The notes under the pieces are model-generated. The model ran no database searches and was not told where the DNA came from. It saw nothing but the letters and a program-made list of their open reading frames with translations. 64,000 bases of DNA. Source: Cristatella mucedo. Its lineage: Eukaryota; Bryozoa; Phylactolaemata; Cristatellidae. Position 1 is the stretch's first letter, and every line of letters starts with the position of its first letter. The stretch lies in NCBI GenBank assembly GCA_009760855.2, contig WPIO01000135.1:374001-438000 (forward strand), read 5' to 3'. Shown here piece by piece: positions 54,976 to 64,000 of this stretch. A program made the translations under genes and the position numbers.

Positions 54976-57177
54976 TCACATCATTTCAATTGCTTCGTCT
55001 TCGTCTTCTTCCTTCTTTGCAGCCTTTTTAGCTTCTGCAACTTCCTTAGCTTGAAAAACGACTCCGGGAGCCGCGAGTGGAGCATCTGAGCAGATTGAAA
55101 GCAGATTTGGAGTAGACAAACTAGTGCCCAACAAACAGTGCAGGCAAACAAGTGCGAACGATCGGCGGCACGAACGATGGGCGCTTCACCTGTAAACTTG
55201 AAGGTAGGAAACTTGCCGAGCTCTTCACCAGTCGATCCAAACTGCTTGTTCAGCTTGTCGATCTCTTCAGCCAGCGCCTTCTGTACGTCGGCGTTTGCAT
55301 CGACGAGTTTACCGCCGGCTAGCCTACAAGAGAAAGGGCTGAAACTGCAGGCAATGAATGACCAGCACTAGCGAGCTACGGTAGACAACGGAAGCACGCA
55401 CCTCAGCATGGAGCGCACTTAAGCTAAGACGTCTACGGCCGTCGCATGGCGGATACGTTGGTCTCGGGCATGCCCAGGCACGAATACTCAATATTGTTGA
55501 CCAATCATGCTGTTGCTGCAACTGGCAGTTGCACTCACTTGAATGCTGCCGGACTAAGCCGACACGAGGGTTTGCACTAAACTGCAATTAATTGCAGCAC
55601 CAGCCATTAAAATATGCCGGAAGCAGTTTCTACCCAGTCTTTGAGCCCTTTCACGTGGATCGAATGAACTCAATGCCATCCCTCCTTCTAGTAATCTAAT
55701 TACGATTGAGGACTGGTATGGAGTTTTAGCTGTTTGCAACGGACGTCAGTAGTGAAGGGCTAAATTTTTTAAAACTGCGACTCATACCTGTGTATGACTA
55801 ACGACTCAGGTATAATGGTAGAGGCAGATGTATCCATGTATACCTAACAGCACCCTTGCAGCAAAGCTATTGTAAATTGGTCCCATTTCACAGCCTCTGA
55901 ACAAAGGGCAACAAGCAAGCGACTTCACTACTCCCTTGACGGGTAAAACAGAAAAACGCACCTACAACTCTGCAGAACAGCTCCCTCTCGACAGTCCTCG
56001 TAGCCTAGCTACTTACACTGCAGCAATCAGCACTGGCAAGGGTCGAGAGCAATGAGACGATTGATTACAAAAAAAAAGCATGGGTTGGGACTAATGTTTG
56101 CAAGCTCTTTGTTAACTGAGCTAGACGGACTTCGCAAGTCTACAGGGAAACTACACTGCAAGGACAGGTAACGACAGGCCAAGGCTCTGGGCAGTGACCA
56201 TGACAAGACTGACAGGCAGTAGACATGACCATCGACAGCAGGCGGCAAAGCAACACTTGCTAACGGCTTGACACATGTGTCAGGTACTAAGGCGATCAGA
56301 AAGCAGCCCAGATGGCTGCCCTAACCACTGGAAATGCATGTCTGGATAAACTGCATACTCACTGAACACATCCTTTCACAGAAACTAGGGGTGCAGCAAA
56401 ACAAGTAGTGTCAAGGAGTGTTGGATACCAGTACAGGGCTGTTGTCTTACTGCAAAATACTGACTTGATCGTTTGTTTAACTCCTAGCTTGAATTTGAAG
56501 ACTGCTTAATAGCAAGTAACTTATTGGGTCTGCCTGGGACGAGTCTCTACTGATATGAACACGTTGACATAATTTCACTCCCTCACTGAGCAACAGCCTA
56601 GCGGAAATTTGGTGCAGAGTAAAAAAAAATACTTGCTGATTCAACAACTTCATTTGTATTTCGGCAGAAGAGCCTTAACGCCCATCACCACCTCTTGCAG
56701 TTGTCAGGACTTTGGTCGTGAAGAGCAAGGACCCTACCTCATGGGCTATCACGGAGCGTGCACGAATGACTTCAATAATACAATTAAAAATGCAAAATTT
56801 GTAAAGCTCACAAATGGAACTAAATTTCAGCGTTCTAAAGCATTTTAGGTATGCCGAAGAGGAAGTTGCCAATTTGCCCATAATATCTCGCACAATTTAA
56901 GTGTGCACATGGCACTCTAAGGAGATATCATGCGGATAGAGCAAAGTCAAGAAAATGGCATGTTTCGCTCTTTTTTTTAAATGTCATCAAGTGACGGCAA
57001 GTCGTGAGAACACATCAAGCCAAGGGACGATGTAATACAAGTTCGACTGATTAATAAGCCTCATCTATACAGCAGCAGAAGAGCATTTAAGGCTATCAGT
57101 CATCATGCAGTGCACGACAAAGGATCGCCTATGGCAGGATTCAAACCCACAAACTGATTTGTGAAGTTCAAAAATCA

Positions 57178-57273
<96 letters not shown>

Positions 57274-59791
57274 TGAAGTACTATTCTTTTCGCACTTGGT
57301 AGTCATATGACTAACCAGTGCAGAAAGAATAGTACTACACAGAAAAGCAGTATATAAACACAAAAGGACTGCAAAATGCTGCCCATTTCACAGAGGAAGG
57401 AAACAGCCTATTTGGCTGAGGCTGCAACAAGCTGACAAATATTAAAACATCAAACCGGCAAAGGGGACAATACAGTGTGTACGGTAGTAGAAAGAGGACT
57501 GGGTAGACTGCGAATTGCTAGGTGCAAATGCTCTGGGATCGGCTCCGAAGGAAGATACAATTCTGCACCGGTAATTATCATGGCGACAAATCAATACCAA
57601 ATCACAGCAGGCCGATGACCTAATTGGAGGCTGTCGCATGGCCCACTGCCCACATACAGCAAGGCCAAAACTTGGGCCACCCCCTTTCGTATGTTCACCG
57701 ACCGGGGCCGACGACCTCCGAATTAGTGTCGAGTAAACACTTCTGATTTGTCACCACAATTTTAAATTATTGCAGGTCTAATACCACCTTCATGAAAATG
57801 CTGCAGGTTTCGCTCCCTTTTGCGGTTATTGCCCCCCAAATGAAAATCTTGGCTCTGCAATTGAGCGTAGCACATTGGCCATGTTAGTAAACTATTACCA
57901 CGATGAAGGCTAGTCGTCTACAAAAATTGCACAAGCGTGTGGTAAAGTTTAGGCAGCTATTAGTGTGTCCAGAGAAATTGTCAATTACTCACAAGCATCT
58001 GCTGCTGGTCAGAATCAGTCCGAAAAAAATGGGATGCCAATGCCCTAAAAACACTACTAGTTTCTAACCGATTGACATAAGAGATCACTGATGCTTACAG
58101 ATCTGCATAGTTTATAGCAAATAAGGTTGGGCACCAACAGGAAATGTAAAAGTGACTAGAAAGAGATTAGAGTTCTCTGAGGTTGCTATGTCAAATGTAT
58201 TATTATCATACCAAGGTACCGATCTGAAACATTTAACCGTGTAAATGTTTTAATTTGAGACAAAAATCCTTTCGGATGAAAAAGACACGTGCCAAGTCTC
58301 AACCAAAGAAAGACCCGGTCAGGTGTATGTGTGTGCAATGGCACAATTGGTTATGCATAAAAACCAGGTATGATAGGACATACAAGTTCGTAGGATTAGC
58401 ACCAAATTCTGTGCACCTTTGGAGAGCTCAAACAGCATAGGTAGACATATTCTACTCAGTCACTTGACGGTGCTCCAGCACGAACATATTATCAATCCAA
58501 AATACCATGGCCGGCTCTAGGACACAAAAGTGTGCAAATGCCAAAATAAGGGGGGGACTAAGGTAGACGAGCATATTAGAAACCCACATGAACTGAATCA
58601 CATTATCATGCAAATCCGGAGCTAGTACTCTTCCCCTGATACATTAGTGGCAGATGTAAGTACGATGGCCAGGTTAAGGTCACTAAGAGGTTTCTGCATA
58701 AACAGTACAAATGAAAAGTGTGACTAAAAGTCAGCATTTAAACCAACGAACACAATAAAACTTGCATCAAGATCGCTTGAGTCGTACATAAAGTCGATGC
58801 TTTCATTGCATAGCATCAGCACTGTGGTCAGAAATGCAATAAATGCGACTAAAACACACCGACTTAAAAGGAACGTCATCACGTCACATGCTTGTCGCCA
58901 AAAAACGGATTAGCAGCCTACATAGCTTTCGGCAATTGGTAACAGCTTCAAAACAGAAGCAGATGAAGCAGCGGCAGAAAACTGTCAACAGGATCACGAC
59001 AAGCCGTGTGAAGGGGCACACCAAACCTTGGGAAACAATGCACAAAATCACAGCCAGTTTGCAATGGCAGTAGCAGGTGGCACACCCCAATAAAGGCACA
59101 CACTGTTCGCTCGACTATGCAGCGGCACGGTGAGAAGATCAGCGATTCAGCGCCTCTTTTGATGGGTTGGGCAGCACTACATTCGAGAGGAGGATTCTTC
59201 CTTTCTGCCAGCTAGTAATGAGATGACAGCAGACGATGCACACAATAAAGCACGCAGGCTGCATGAAGGCATAGGAAAGTTTGCGCGATTAAACGGTCTT
59301 TGTACTACTTGGAAGGCAAATCGCAGCCAGCAGGACCTCGGGCGGGCAATGCTCAGCACCTCCCGCTTGGTAGAGGGCTACCTGGCTTATTCCGATCGCC
59401 GAGTGCAGCGGCACCAGCCAACAAAGGCAGCAACATTTTGAACATATATTCTCCGATAGCAGAAACCCAATGCTTCAACGGTGTTTGAGCGCTCCATCCG
59501 CCTCGCATGCCGACACTAAGATGCGCACAGCCTGGGCAGCTGGCATCATTACATTACACTACATTTGCATCGGGGCACACGGCTGCATTGTCGCACGCGA
59601 AAAATTATAGACGCAACGAAGAGAGACGGTCAAACGACGTACTTGCTTTTCTGCGCGTAGTCCCGAATCTTTTCGATGAAAAGCTGCTGAACGGGATCGG
59701 ACTGAGTCGCGGTTGCCGTTACGCACCGCCTCTGGAGCACCGTCGCCGTTCTCACCCGACTGAGAGCTCGAAGCATCGTGCTAGCGGACAT
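54976..59791 (-). CDS. ATP5PF: ATP synthase-coupling factor 6, mitochondrial (3 coding exons)
   Basis: Minus-strand exons 59791-59643 (ATG), 55323-55190 and 55085-54976 (TGA) join in phase to 130 aa; introns start GTACGT and GTGAAG. The start ATG follows an excellent acceptor (TTTCCTCCCGCTCTCCAG, ending at 59796), so a 5'-UTR intron is likely. Residues 1-30 are Arg/Ser/Thr/Ala-rich without acids, as expected for a mitochondrial presequence. Then come DPVQQLFIEKIRDYAQKSK (32-50), GGKLVDANADVQKALAEEI (53-71), LNKQFGS and KFPTFKFTDA. These match animal factor 6, a peripheral-stalk subunit linking F1 to the stator of the inner-membrane ATP synthase. The family usually ends soon after the FPTFKF motif; here about 25 extra residues follow, including EAKKAAKKEEDEDEAIEMM, a strongly charged tail. 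Intron 1 is 4.3 kb, intron 2 only 104 bp. Confidence 0.95.
56632..56756 (-). mobile_element. SINE-B, internally deleted, ATP5PF intron 1
   Basis: On the minus strand the head (CCGTGATAGCCCATGAGGTAG) joins almost directly to the tail; the B-box segment is missing. Confidence 0.65.
56930..57010 (-). mobile_element. Short LINE-A remnant, ATP5PF intron 1
   Basis: GCGGATAGAGCAAA and TTTTTTAAATGTCATCA match the LINE-A stretch at 41355-41430. Short and diverged. Confidence 0.4.
57045..57168 (-). mobile_element. SINE-B, head-truncated, ATP5PF intron 1
   Basis: On the minus strand: B-box-like GGGTTTGAATCC, GGCGATCCTTTGT, then the shared GAGGCTTATTAATCAG end. The head is cut close to the neighbouring (CA)n tract. 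Confidence 0.75.
57179..57271. repeat. (CA)n microsatellite, ATP5PF intron 1
   Basis: About 46 uninterrupted CA units, between a SINE-B copy and the 72-bp palindrome. Confidence 0.98.
57271..57342. repeat. 72-bp near-perfect palindrome in ATP5PF intron 1
   Basis: The two 36-base halves are complementary except for about five positions. The centre is TAGTCATATGACTA, a perfect palindrome, so the hairpin would have almost no loop. It directly adjoins a (CA)n tract. Confidence 0.93.
58148..58208 (+). mobile_element. LINE-A or SINE-A 3' tip, ATP5PF intron 1
   Basis: CTAGAAAGAGATTAGAGTTC, TCTGAGGTTGCTATGTCAAA and a TATTATTATC tail match the LINE-A terminus. Confidence 0.6.
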
Positions 59792-59795
59792 CTTC

Positions 59796-60120
59796 CTGGA
59801 GAGCGGGAGGAAACAATCATAGGAAAGCGACTTTAGCTGCAGCATCGCTGGTTCTCGGTAAAACGCGACTGGCCACGAAGCCGCGGACTCCTAGCCAAGC
59901 GCGAGCTCCCGGCAGCCGAGGAGCCGCCGTGACGATTGCGGGGGAGGGGGCAGTCGCAGCAGCCTCGTGCAGCCAGAACCGTCGCACGGCGGAGATCAAG
60001 GCTACAACTGTGCGTATAACCTGGCGGCGAGGCGACAGTTAAGGTTAAGTGGAAGGCAGCGGCCGCCACGCTACGTACGAGCTCACAGCTACCCTATCAC
60101 AGCCGGAAGCGGTGCCGGTT
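59796..60120 (-). promoter_or_regulatory. CpG-rich 5' region, presumed ATP5PF promoter and first non-coding exon
   Basis: Directly upstream of the ATP5PF start-exon acceptor the sequence becomes GC- and CpG-rich (for example CCGCGGACTCC, GCGAGCTCCCGGC, GGCGGCGAGGCGAC). No TATA box stands out at a fixed position. A housekeeping-type dispersed promoter is inferred. The transcription start and 5'-UTR exon borders cannot be fixed from sequence alone. Confidence 0.45.
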
Positions 60121-61704
60121 AGTTCTAGAAATGGTTGCACGGCAGGCGCGTATCTATAGCTTTATATATACACAGGTACATTTCGCAAGTAGATAATAAT
60201 AATAATATAAATTCATTTAGATTTCCGCTTGGTTTGTCAACGACCGGCCACGCGGGTACGGCGACATCTGCTGGCTGAGCGGTCCCCCCATACCGGATGT
60301 AGACAACAGGGCCTTCCCGCTAGGGCCAAACTTACGTATACGGGTCCCCAAATAAAGCACGGTCGCCTCAAGCTCAAGGAAGGTTCGCCAGAACGCCATA
60401 CCTGCTAAACAAACCGAGAAGGCTGAGACATTTCTCGCTCGTATCGCCGTCGCTACTCTTCGGCCCTCGGCTTTCTTTCTGTATTGTGTGCCTGCGGCTT
60501 CTGCTGTTATGATTAGCGTAGCGCCTAGAACGCTAATGGACTTGCCTCACATGTTAGCCAATAGCTAAGCAATTGACTCAGTGCAGCGTCGGGCCACTAA
60601 TGCATGTTATATTTTCGTATCGTCTGCAGCGATTGATCGAGCTCTCATGCATGTGCCCGTTGAGTGTAATAAAGACAGTCTCGTTTACTGCACACGTTCG
60701 CCCGCTCTGTCTCCGTGAGACACCCCCCCCCCAGAACAGCTGCCGCCGGAGACACCGTTATACCACATTTCCACGCACAAACATCACTTATTCTCCTCAA
60801 ATTTCGGGGCAGCCCAGTACCACAGACGTGCGTGACTTTTTCTGAAGACGCTACCGTATAAAATGCCAACCGGAATAGCAGTCCAATCAGCAGTATCCTG
60901 TGGCTGGTGCTGTGCCCATGCGGTCCCTGTTCGGCTTTGAAAATTGGCGGCTCTACTTTGAGGGCGTGGACTACATACATAGACGCGGGCGTTCCTTGAC
61001 GTCAGGAGCGCTCGGCTCCAGTCTACTTACCCGCGGGTGTCGCAGCTGAATCTGCCGCTCGCTAGCTCCGAGGCACTTAACGAGCTTAAGCCAGCTTAAG
61101 CTCGCGAGGGCTTTCTTGTCTGCATTTGCGGATTGGAAGCACGATGTCGATCATGCACCGCCGCCGCTGCACGCTCGCAATGTTGGGTTTCTGGAGCGTT
61201 ATGTTATCGCTAAGGAATTTCGAATTACTGCTGGCCTCGCAGCAGTCACCTCGCGCTTGCGTCGTTGCCGGTGGCCGCACAGGAGTGAGCGCTGCACTCA
61301 AAGTTATGCCTTTCGCTCTGGACGGCTGTACAACATTCAATGTTCGAGGAATTTAGTGCCCAAGAGCTGACTTAGCCGCATGCTGTGCCAAAAACGGAGA
61401 AACAGAAAAATCACCGACTGTACTTAGCGAAAAATGAGAGAACATTGACTAATCGAACTAGTACAAATTGCAGAGAAGTGCTGCAGCGAACGTGAGTGAA
61501 TAAGTATAGTACCGTACCTAATACTAATAGCTATATGCGTAATACTTGCTGCTAGTGAGCCGCTGGCTGAAGTATGGCGTTCTATTATTGCGAGTCGTGT
61601 ACGCAGAGCAATAGCTCTGGGTGCAGATACGCAATACTGAGTATATTCGAAGGGAAGGTTGTGGCAAGAGATGTTAGAGCTAAAATTTGTGATTAGTTCA
61701 TAAT
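60121..61704. other. Unassigned DNA
   Basis: A short AATAATAATATAAATTCATT run (60194-60220) may be the tip of an antisense SINE-A. C run at 60723-60732. No gene recognised. Confidence 0.4.
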
Positions 61705-61772
61705 TAAAATAATAATATGTAGCTTTATTAGCGCCGTATGAGAGAAAAAGTCTCTATCTAGGTGGTTTAAGT
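61705..61772 (-). mobile_element. LINE-A or SINE-A 3' tip
   Basis: AAATAATAATATGTAGCTTT, ATTAGCGCCGTATGAGAGAA and TCTCTATCTAGG. Confidence 0.55.
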
Positions 61773-61782
61773 AAAACAAAGG

Positions 61783-61945
61783 TAAGCTAATTAAACAACC
61801 TCATTTATTTACGCGCAAAAAAGAAATCACGGCTCTCGCCGCGCCTTGCATTGGTCAGTCAAGAATCAATCATAACACCTGTAGAACTCGAACCCACGTG
61901 ACCCCGGTCGCGAAGTGCGAGCACCTTACCCCTAGGCTAAATCCC
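61783..61945 (-). mobile_element. SINE-B copy, diverged
   Basis: On the minus strand: GGATTTAGCCTAGGGGTAAG, GTGCTCGCACTTCGCGACC, B box GGGTTCGAGTTC and the end AGGTTGTTTAATTAGC. Confidence 0.78.
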
Positions 61946-62368
61946 CAATTCGTTGCAAGAAAAACAATAAAAAAGGGTCAATGGTGTGCATGATGTATCA
62001 TGCTCAGACAAGCACTCACGAGCAAACGAAGTATCACGCTTAAAGTAGCCTGCAGACACTTACGATATGTCACCCAGGGCTTCTTGCTGACTCCTTGATA
62101 GTAAGGTTCAGCGATTCATGCTTAGAAAACAATGCAAAGAACACAAGAACAAAGCAGGCAAGCTCGCTGGAACAGGGTAAGGTCTTGTGCAGAGGGCAGA
62201 TGGTGTAGGTCTATCTCCAGCCGAATGAAGTGCCGCGTAACCTGCCGGGCAGTATAGCCTAGGGGCTCATAAGATGCATTGAACCTCAGCTTGATGCTGT
62301 CGGCGACCGTGATGACAAAACAAGTGCAGTGACTGCTGTGACAAAGTTGCTGAAAATCCTGGGTAAAG
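61946..62368. other. Unassigned DNA
   Basis: Nothing recognised. Confidence 0.35.
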
Positions 62369-62452
62369 ATAATAATAATAATAATGCACTTGATAAAGCG
62401 CCCTCAGACAGCTCAATCTCTTCCTAGGCGCTTAACATTTGCTGCAAAGGGA
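62369..62452 (-). mobile_element. LINE-A 3' tip facing away from the next copy
   Basis: AATAATAATAATAATGCACT, TGATAAAGCGCCCTCAGACA and GCTTAACATTTGCTGCAAAG. Confidence 0.88.
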
Positions 62453-62570
62453 AGATTCGTGTTAGTTCCTGAAGAAATGGCAAAGCCAGAGACTTTATGT
62501 AAGGTTTATTTTGTATTATCCTTGCACCCGAGGACGACCTTTATTGTAGTGGGCAGTGAAACTTTGGTAT

Positions 62571-63137
62571 ACCTGCACTGGCAACCAGTCAAGCAACGGA
62601 TTGACTTCAAGGTTTTGTCGCTCACTTTTAGGTCCACTCATTCTATGGCTCCAGCTTATCTCTCACATATACTACCTCATCAGGCCAAGCGTCGTACCAC
62701 CCGCTTTTCCGAATCCAACAGTCTACAAATACCTCGTACAAACCTTAAATCCTTTGGAGACCGTGCATTTAGTTCGTATGCTCCCAAAGCCTGGAACTCC
62801 CTCCCGACCTGCGTCAGAACATCCCCTGACCTGACCCCATTTAAAAGGAACTTGAAAACACACCTATTTAGGACAGCATTTAGTGGGTCCCTGTGATTCG
62901 TCCTTGATGTGCTTAAGCGTGCTGACACTGTGCATGCTGCCACTAACCACATTTGCATGCTGACCCTGTGCATGTCACCCCTAACCATGTTATTCATTTT
63001 GTTTGTTTTTCAAGCATGATTTTACTTACCATTCAATTGCATTTCCCTTTGCAGCAAATGCAAAGCGCCTAGAAAGAGATTAAGTTCTCTGAGGGCGCTT
63101 TATCAAGTGCATTATTATTAATATTATTATTATTACT
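62571..63137 (+). mobile_element. LINE-A 3' region, well preserved
   Basis: Open frame with LHWQPVKQRIDFKVLSLTFR, MAPAYLSHILPHQAK, LKSFGDRAFSSYAPKAWNSL and LTPFKRNLKTHLFRTAFSGS, ending in the UTR words CTGACACTGTGCATGCTGCC and an ATT tail (63110-63137). Among the youngest-looking LINE-A ends here. Confidence 0.93.
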
Positions 63138-63609
63138 AAATAGATCATACTGTGACAGTACCAGACAATTATTGCAGTTTGTGGGCTGTAGTGATTCGGA
63201 ATGAAATACCCTATTCATCTTGTAATACCTTATGAAATCCCAAAATCAAGGAAAATTATTTTAATGAAATTAAATAATTAGATTAATAAAAATTATGAGA
63301 TGTCATAGTTCCCTGGTGATAACGGCAGGCACCAGTCAATATCATTAGTAAAATCATGGAGGGCAGTCTAATGAGCCAGCTAACCGTTCCTTAGTTATCG
63401 TGTACATATACTTGTCTTCCTGCCTTCGTTCAGATGCTCTGATTTTATTTAACTTCACCGAAGAAAAATTCCGCTTAAGTATGCGTCTTTTAGCGGCACC
63501 TCTTAATATTAAGTGCTTCGATTCAAGGAACGTAGGGACCACATGGTGTGCTGGCTGCATGAAGGATTTGATTCAATTTACTTGTGCAGCTATAATTTTA
63601 ATTTAATTC
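63138..63609. other. Unassigned AT-rich DNA
   Basis: No recognised gene. Confidence 0.35.
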
Positions 63610-63773
63610 CTAGCTGATTCAACAGCCTCTTTTTGTATAGCGACAGAAGAGCCTTTACGGCTATCACCACCGCTTGCAGTGGCGATATAGAATCGCCCAC
63701 TGCAGGAATCGAACCCACGACCTCGCGATCGAGGTTGTGAAAGCAACCGCCTTACCTAGTGTGCCATCACGGC
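63610..63773 (-). mobile_element. SINE-B, intact-looking copy
   Basis: On the minus strand: GCCGTGATGGCACACTAGGT, AAGGCGGTTGCTTTC, perfect B box GGTTCGATTCC (63705-63715), GCCACTGCAAGCGGTGGTGA and the end GAGGCTGTTGAATCAGCTAG. Confidence 0.9.
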
Positions 63774-64000
63774 TATGACAGCCCTTACAGTATAGCTTGA
63801 TTGCGATAGATAGGCTATTCTCTGACTAGCGGAAGACCGAGATACCACGGACTTGCCCATTGTGCTGTTGAGTTAGGCGGTGGCTGAGCTAGAATTTTTA
63901 AGTGAGGGGCAAGCCATGCAGCCTCTGGGAAAGGCTGTGGAAATCACTGTTCTTTTAATTTGACACGAGAGCGGCAGATGAGCATGATTTGGAAGTATGT

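Noticed and set aside
58843-59073. Lys/Arg-rich frame inside ATP5PF intron 1 as a separate small gene
   Set aside because: No domain, no splice or start support, overlaps an equally long frame on the other strand.
62384-62896. 170-codon frame as a complete gene
   Set aside because: It starts in an antisense LINE-A tip and ends in a LINE-A C-terminal region.

Overview
This window looks like nuclear DNA of a multicellular animal, probably an invertebrate; I cannot name the species. The evidence is three genes with GT-AG introns whose products are animal-type proteins, numerous 5'-truncated non-LTR retrotransposons of CR1/L2 type, two tRNA-derived SINE families, and very long dinucleotide microsatellites. 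There are no operons, rRNA, CRISPR arrays or clear free-standing tRNA genes. Almost all long open frames are either retrotransposon debris or read-through of microsatellites.

Host genes. (1) Plus strand, 30715-38398: an eight-exon major-facilitator transporter of the SLC17 / plant PHT4 type, 406 aa. (2) Minus strand, 48164-43069: a four-exon PIH1D2-like axonemal-dynein assembly factor, 354 aa. (3) Minus strand, 59791-54976: ATP synthase coupling factor 6 (ATP5PF), three coding exons, 130 aa, with a CpG-rich presumed promoter just upstream. All exon joins were worked out by hand from splice sites, reading phase and family similarity. The genes are unrelated in function and I see no sign of joint control.

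Layout. 1-30.7 kb is gene-free and repeat-rich: microsatellites, several copies of LINE family A (3' end marked by an ATT tail), SINE-A and SINE-B copies, a 1.8-kb inverted repeat (6515-8290) belonging to an unnamed dispersed family, an orphan CpG-rich block (15.5-16.0 kb), and two LINE pieces lying in permuted order (21.7-25.4 kb). 30.7-39.1 kb is the transporter gene; its introns carry a SINE-B, a LINE-B tail, a LINE-C fragment, a 14-bp minisatellite containing an E-box in each unit and a (GT)n tract. 39-43 kb is LINE debris. 43.1-48.2 kb is the PIH1D2-like gene, with a LINE-B inside intron 2 and a palindromic (AT)n block inside intron 3. 48.2-54.9 kb is repeats and unassigned DNA. 55-59.8 kb is ATP5PF, whose 4.3-kb intron holds two SINE-B copies, a (CA)n tract and a 72-bp palindrome. 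60-64 kb is repeats and unassigned DNA.

Family names LINE-A, LINE-B, LINE-C, SINE-A, SINE-B and 'foldback family' are labels used only here. I found no convincing new multi-gene system. The most unusual items are the foldback family, the E-box minisatellite, the two palindromes and the plant-PHT4-like character of the transporter.
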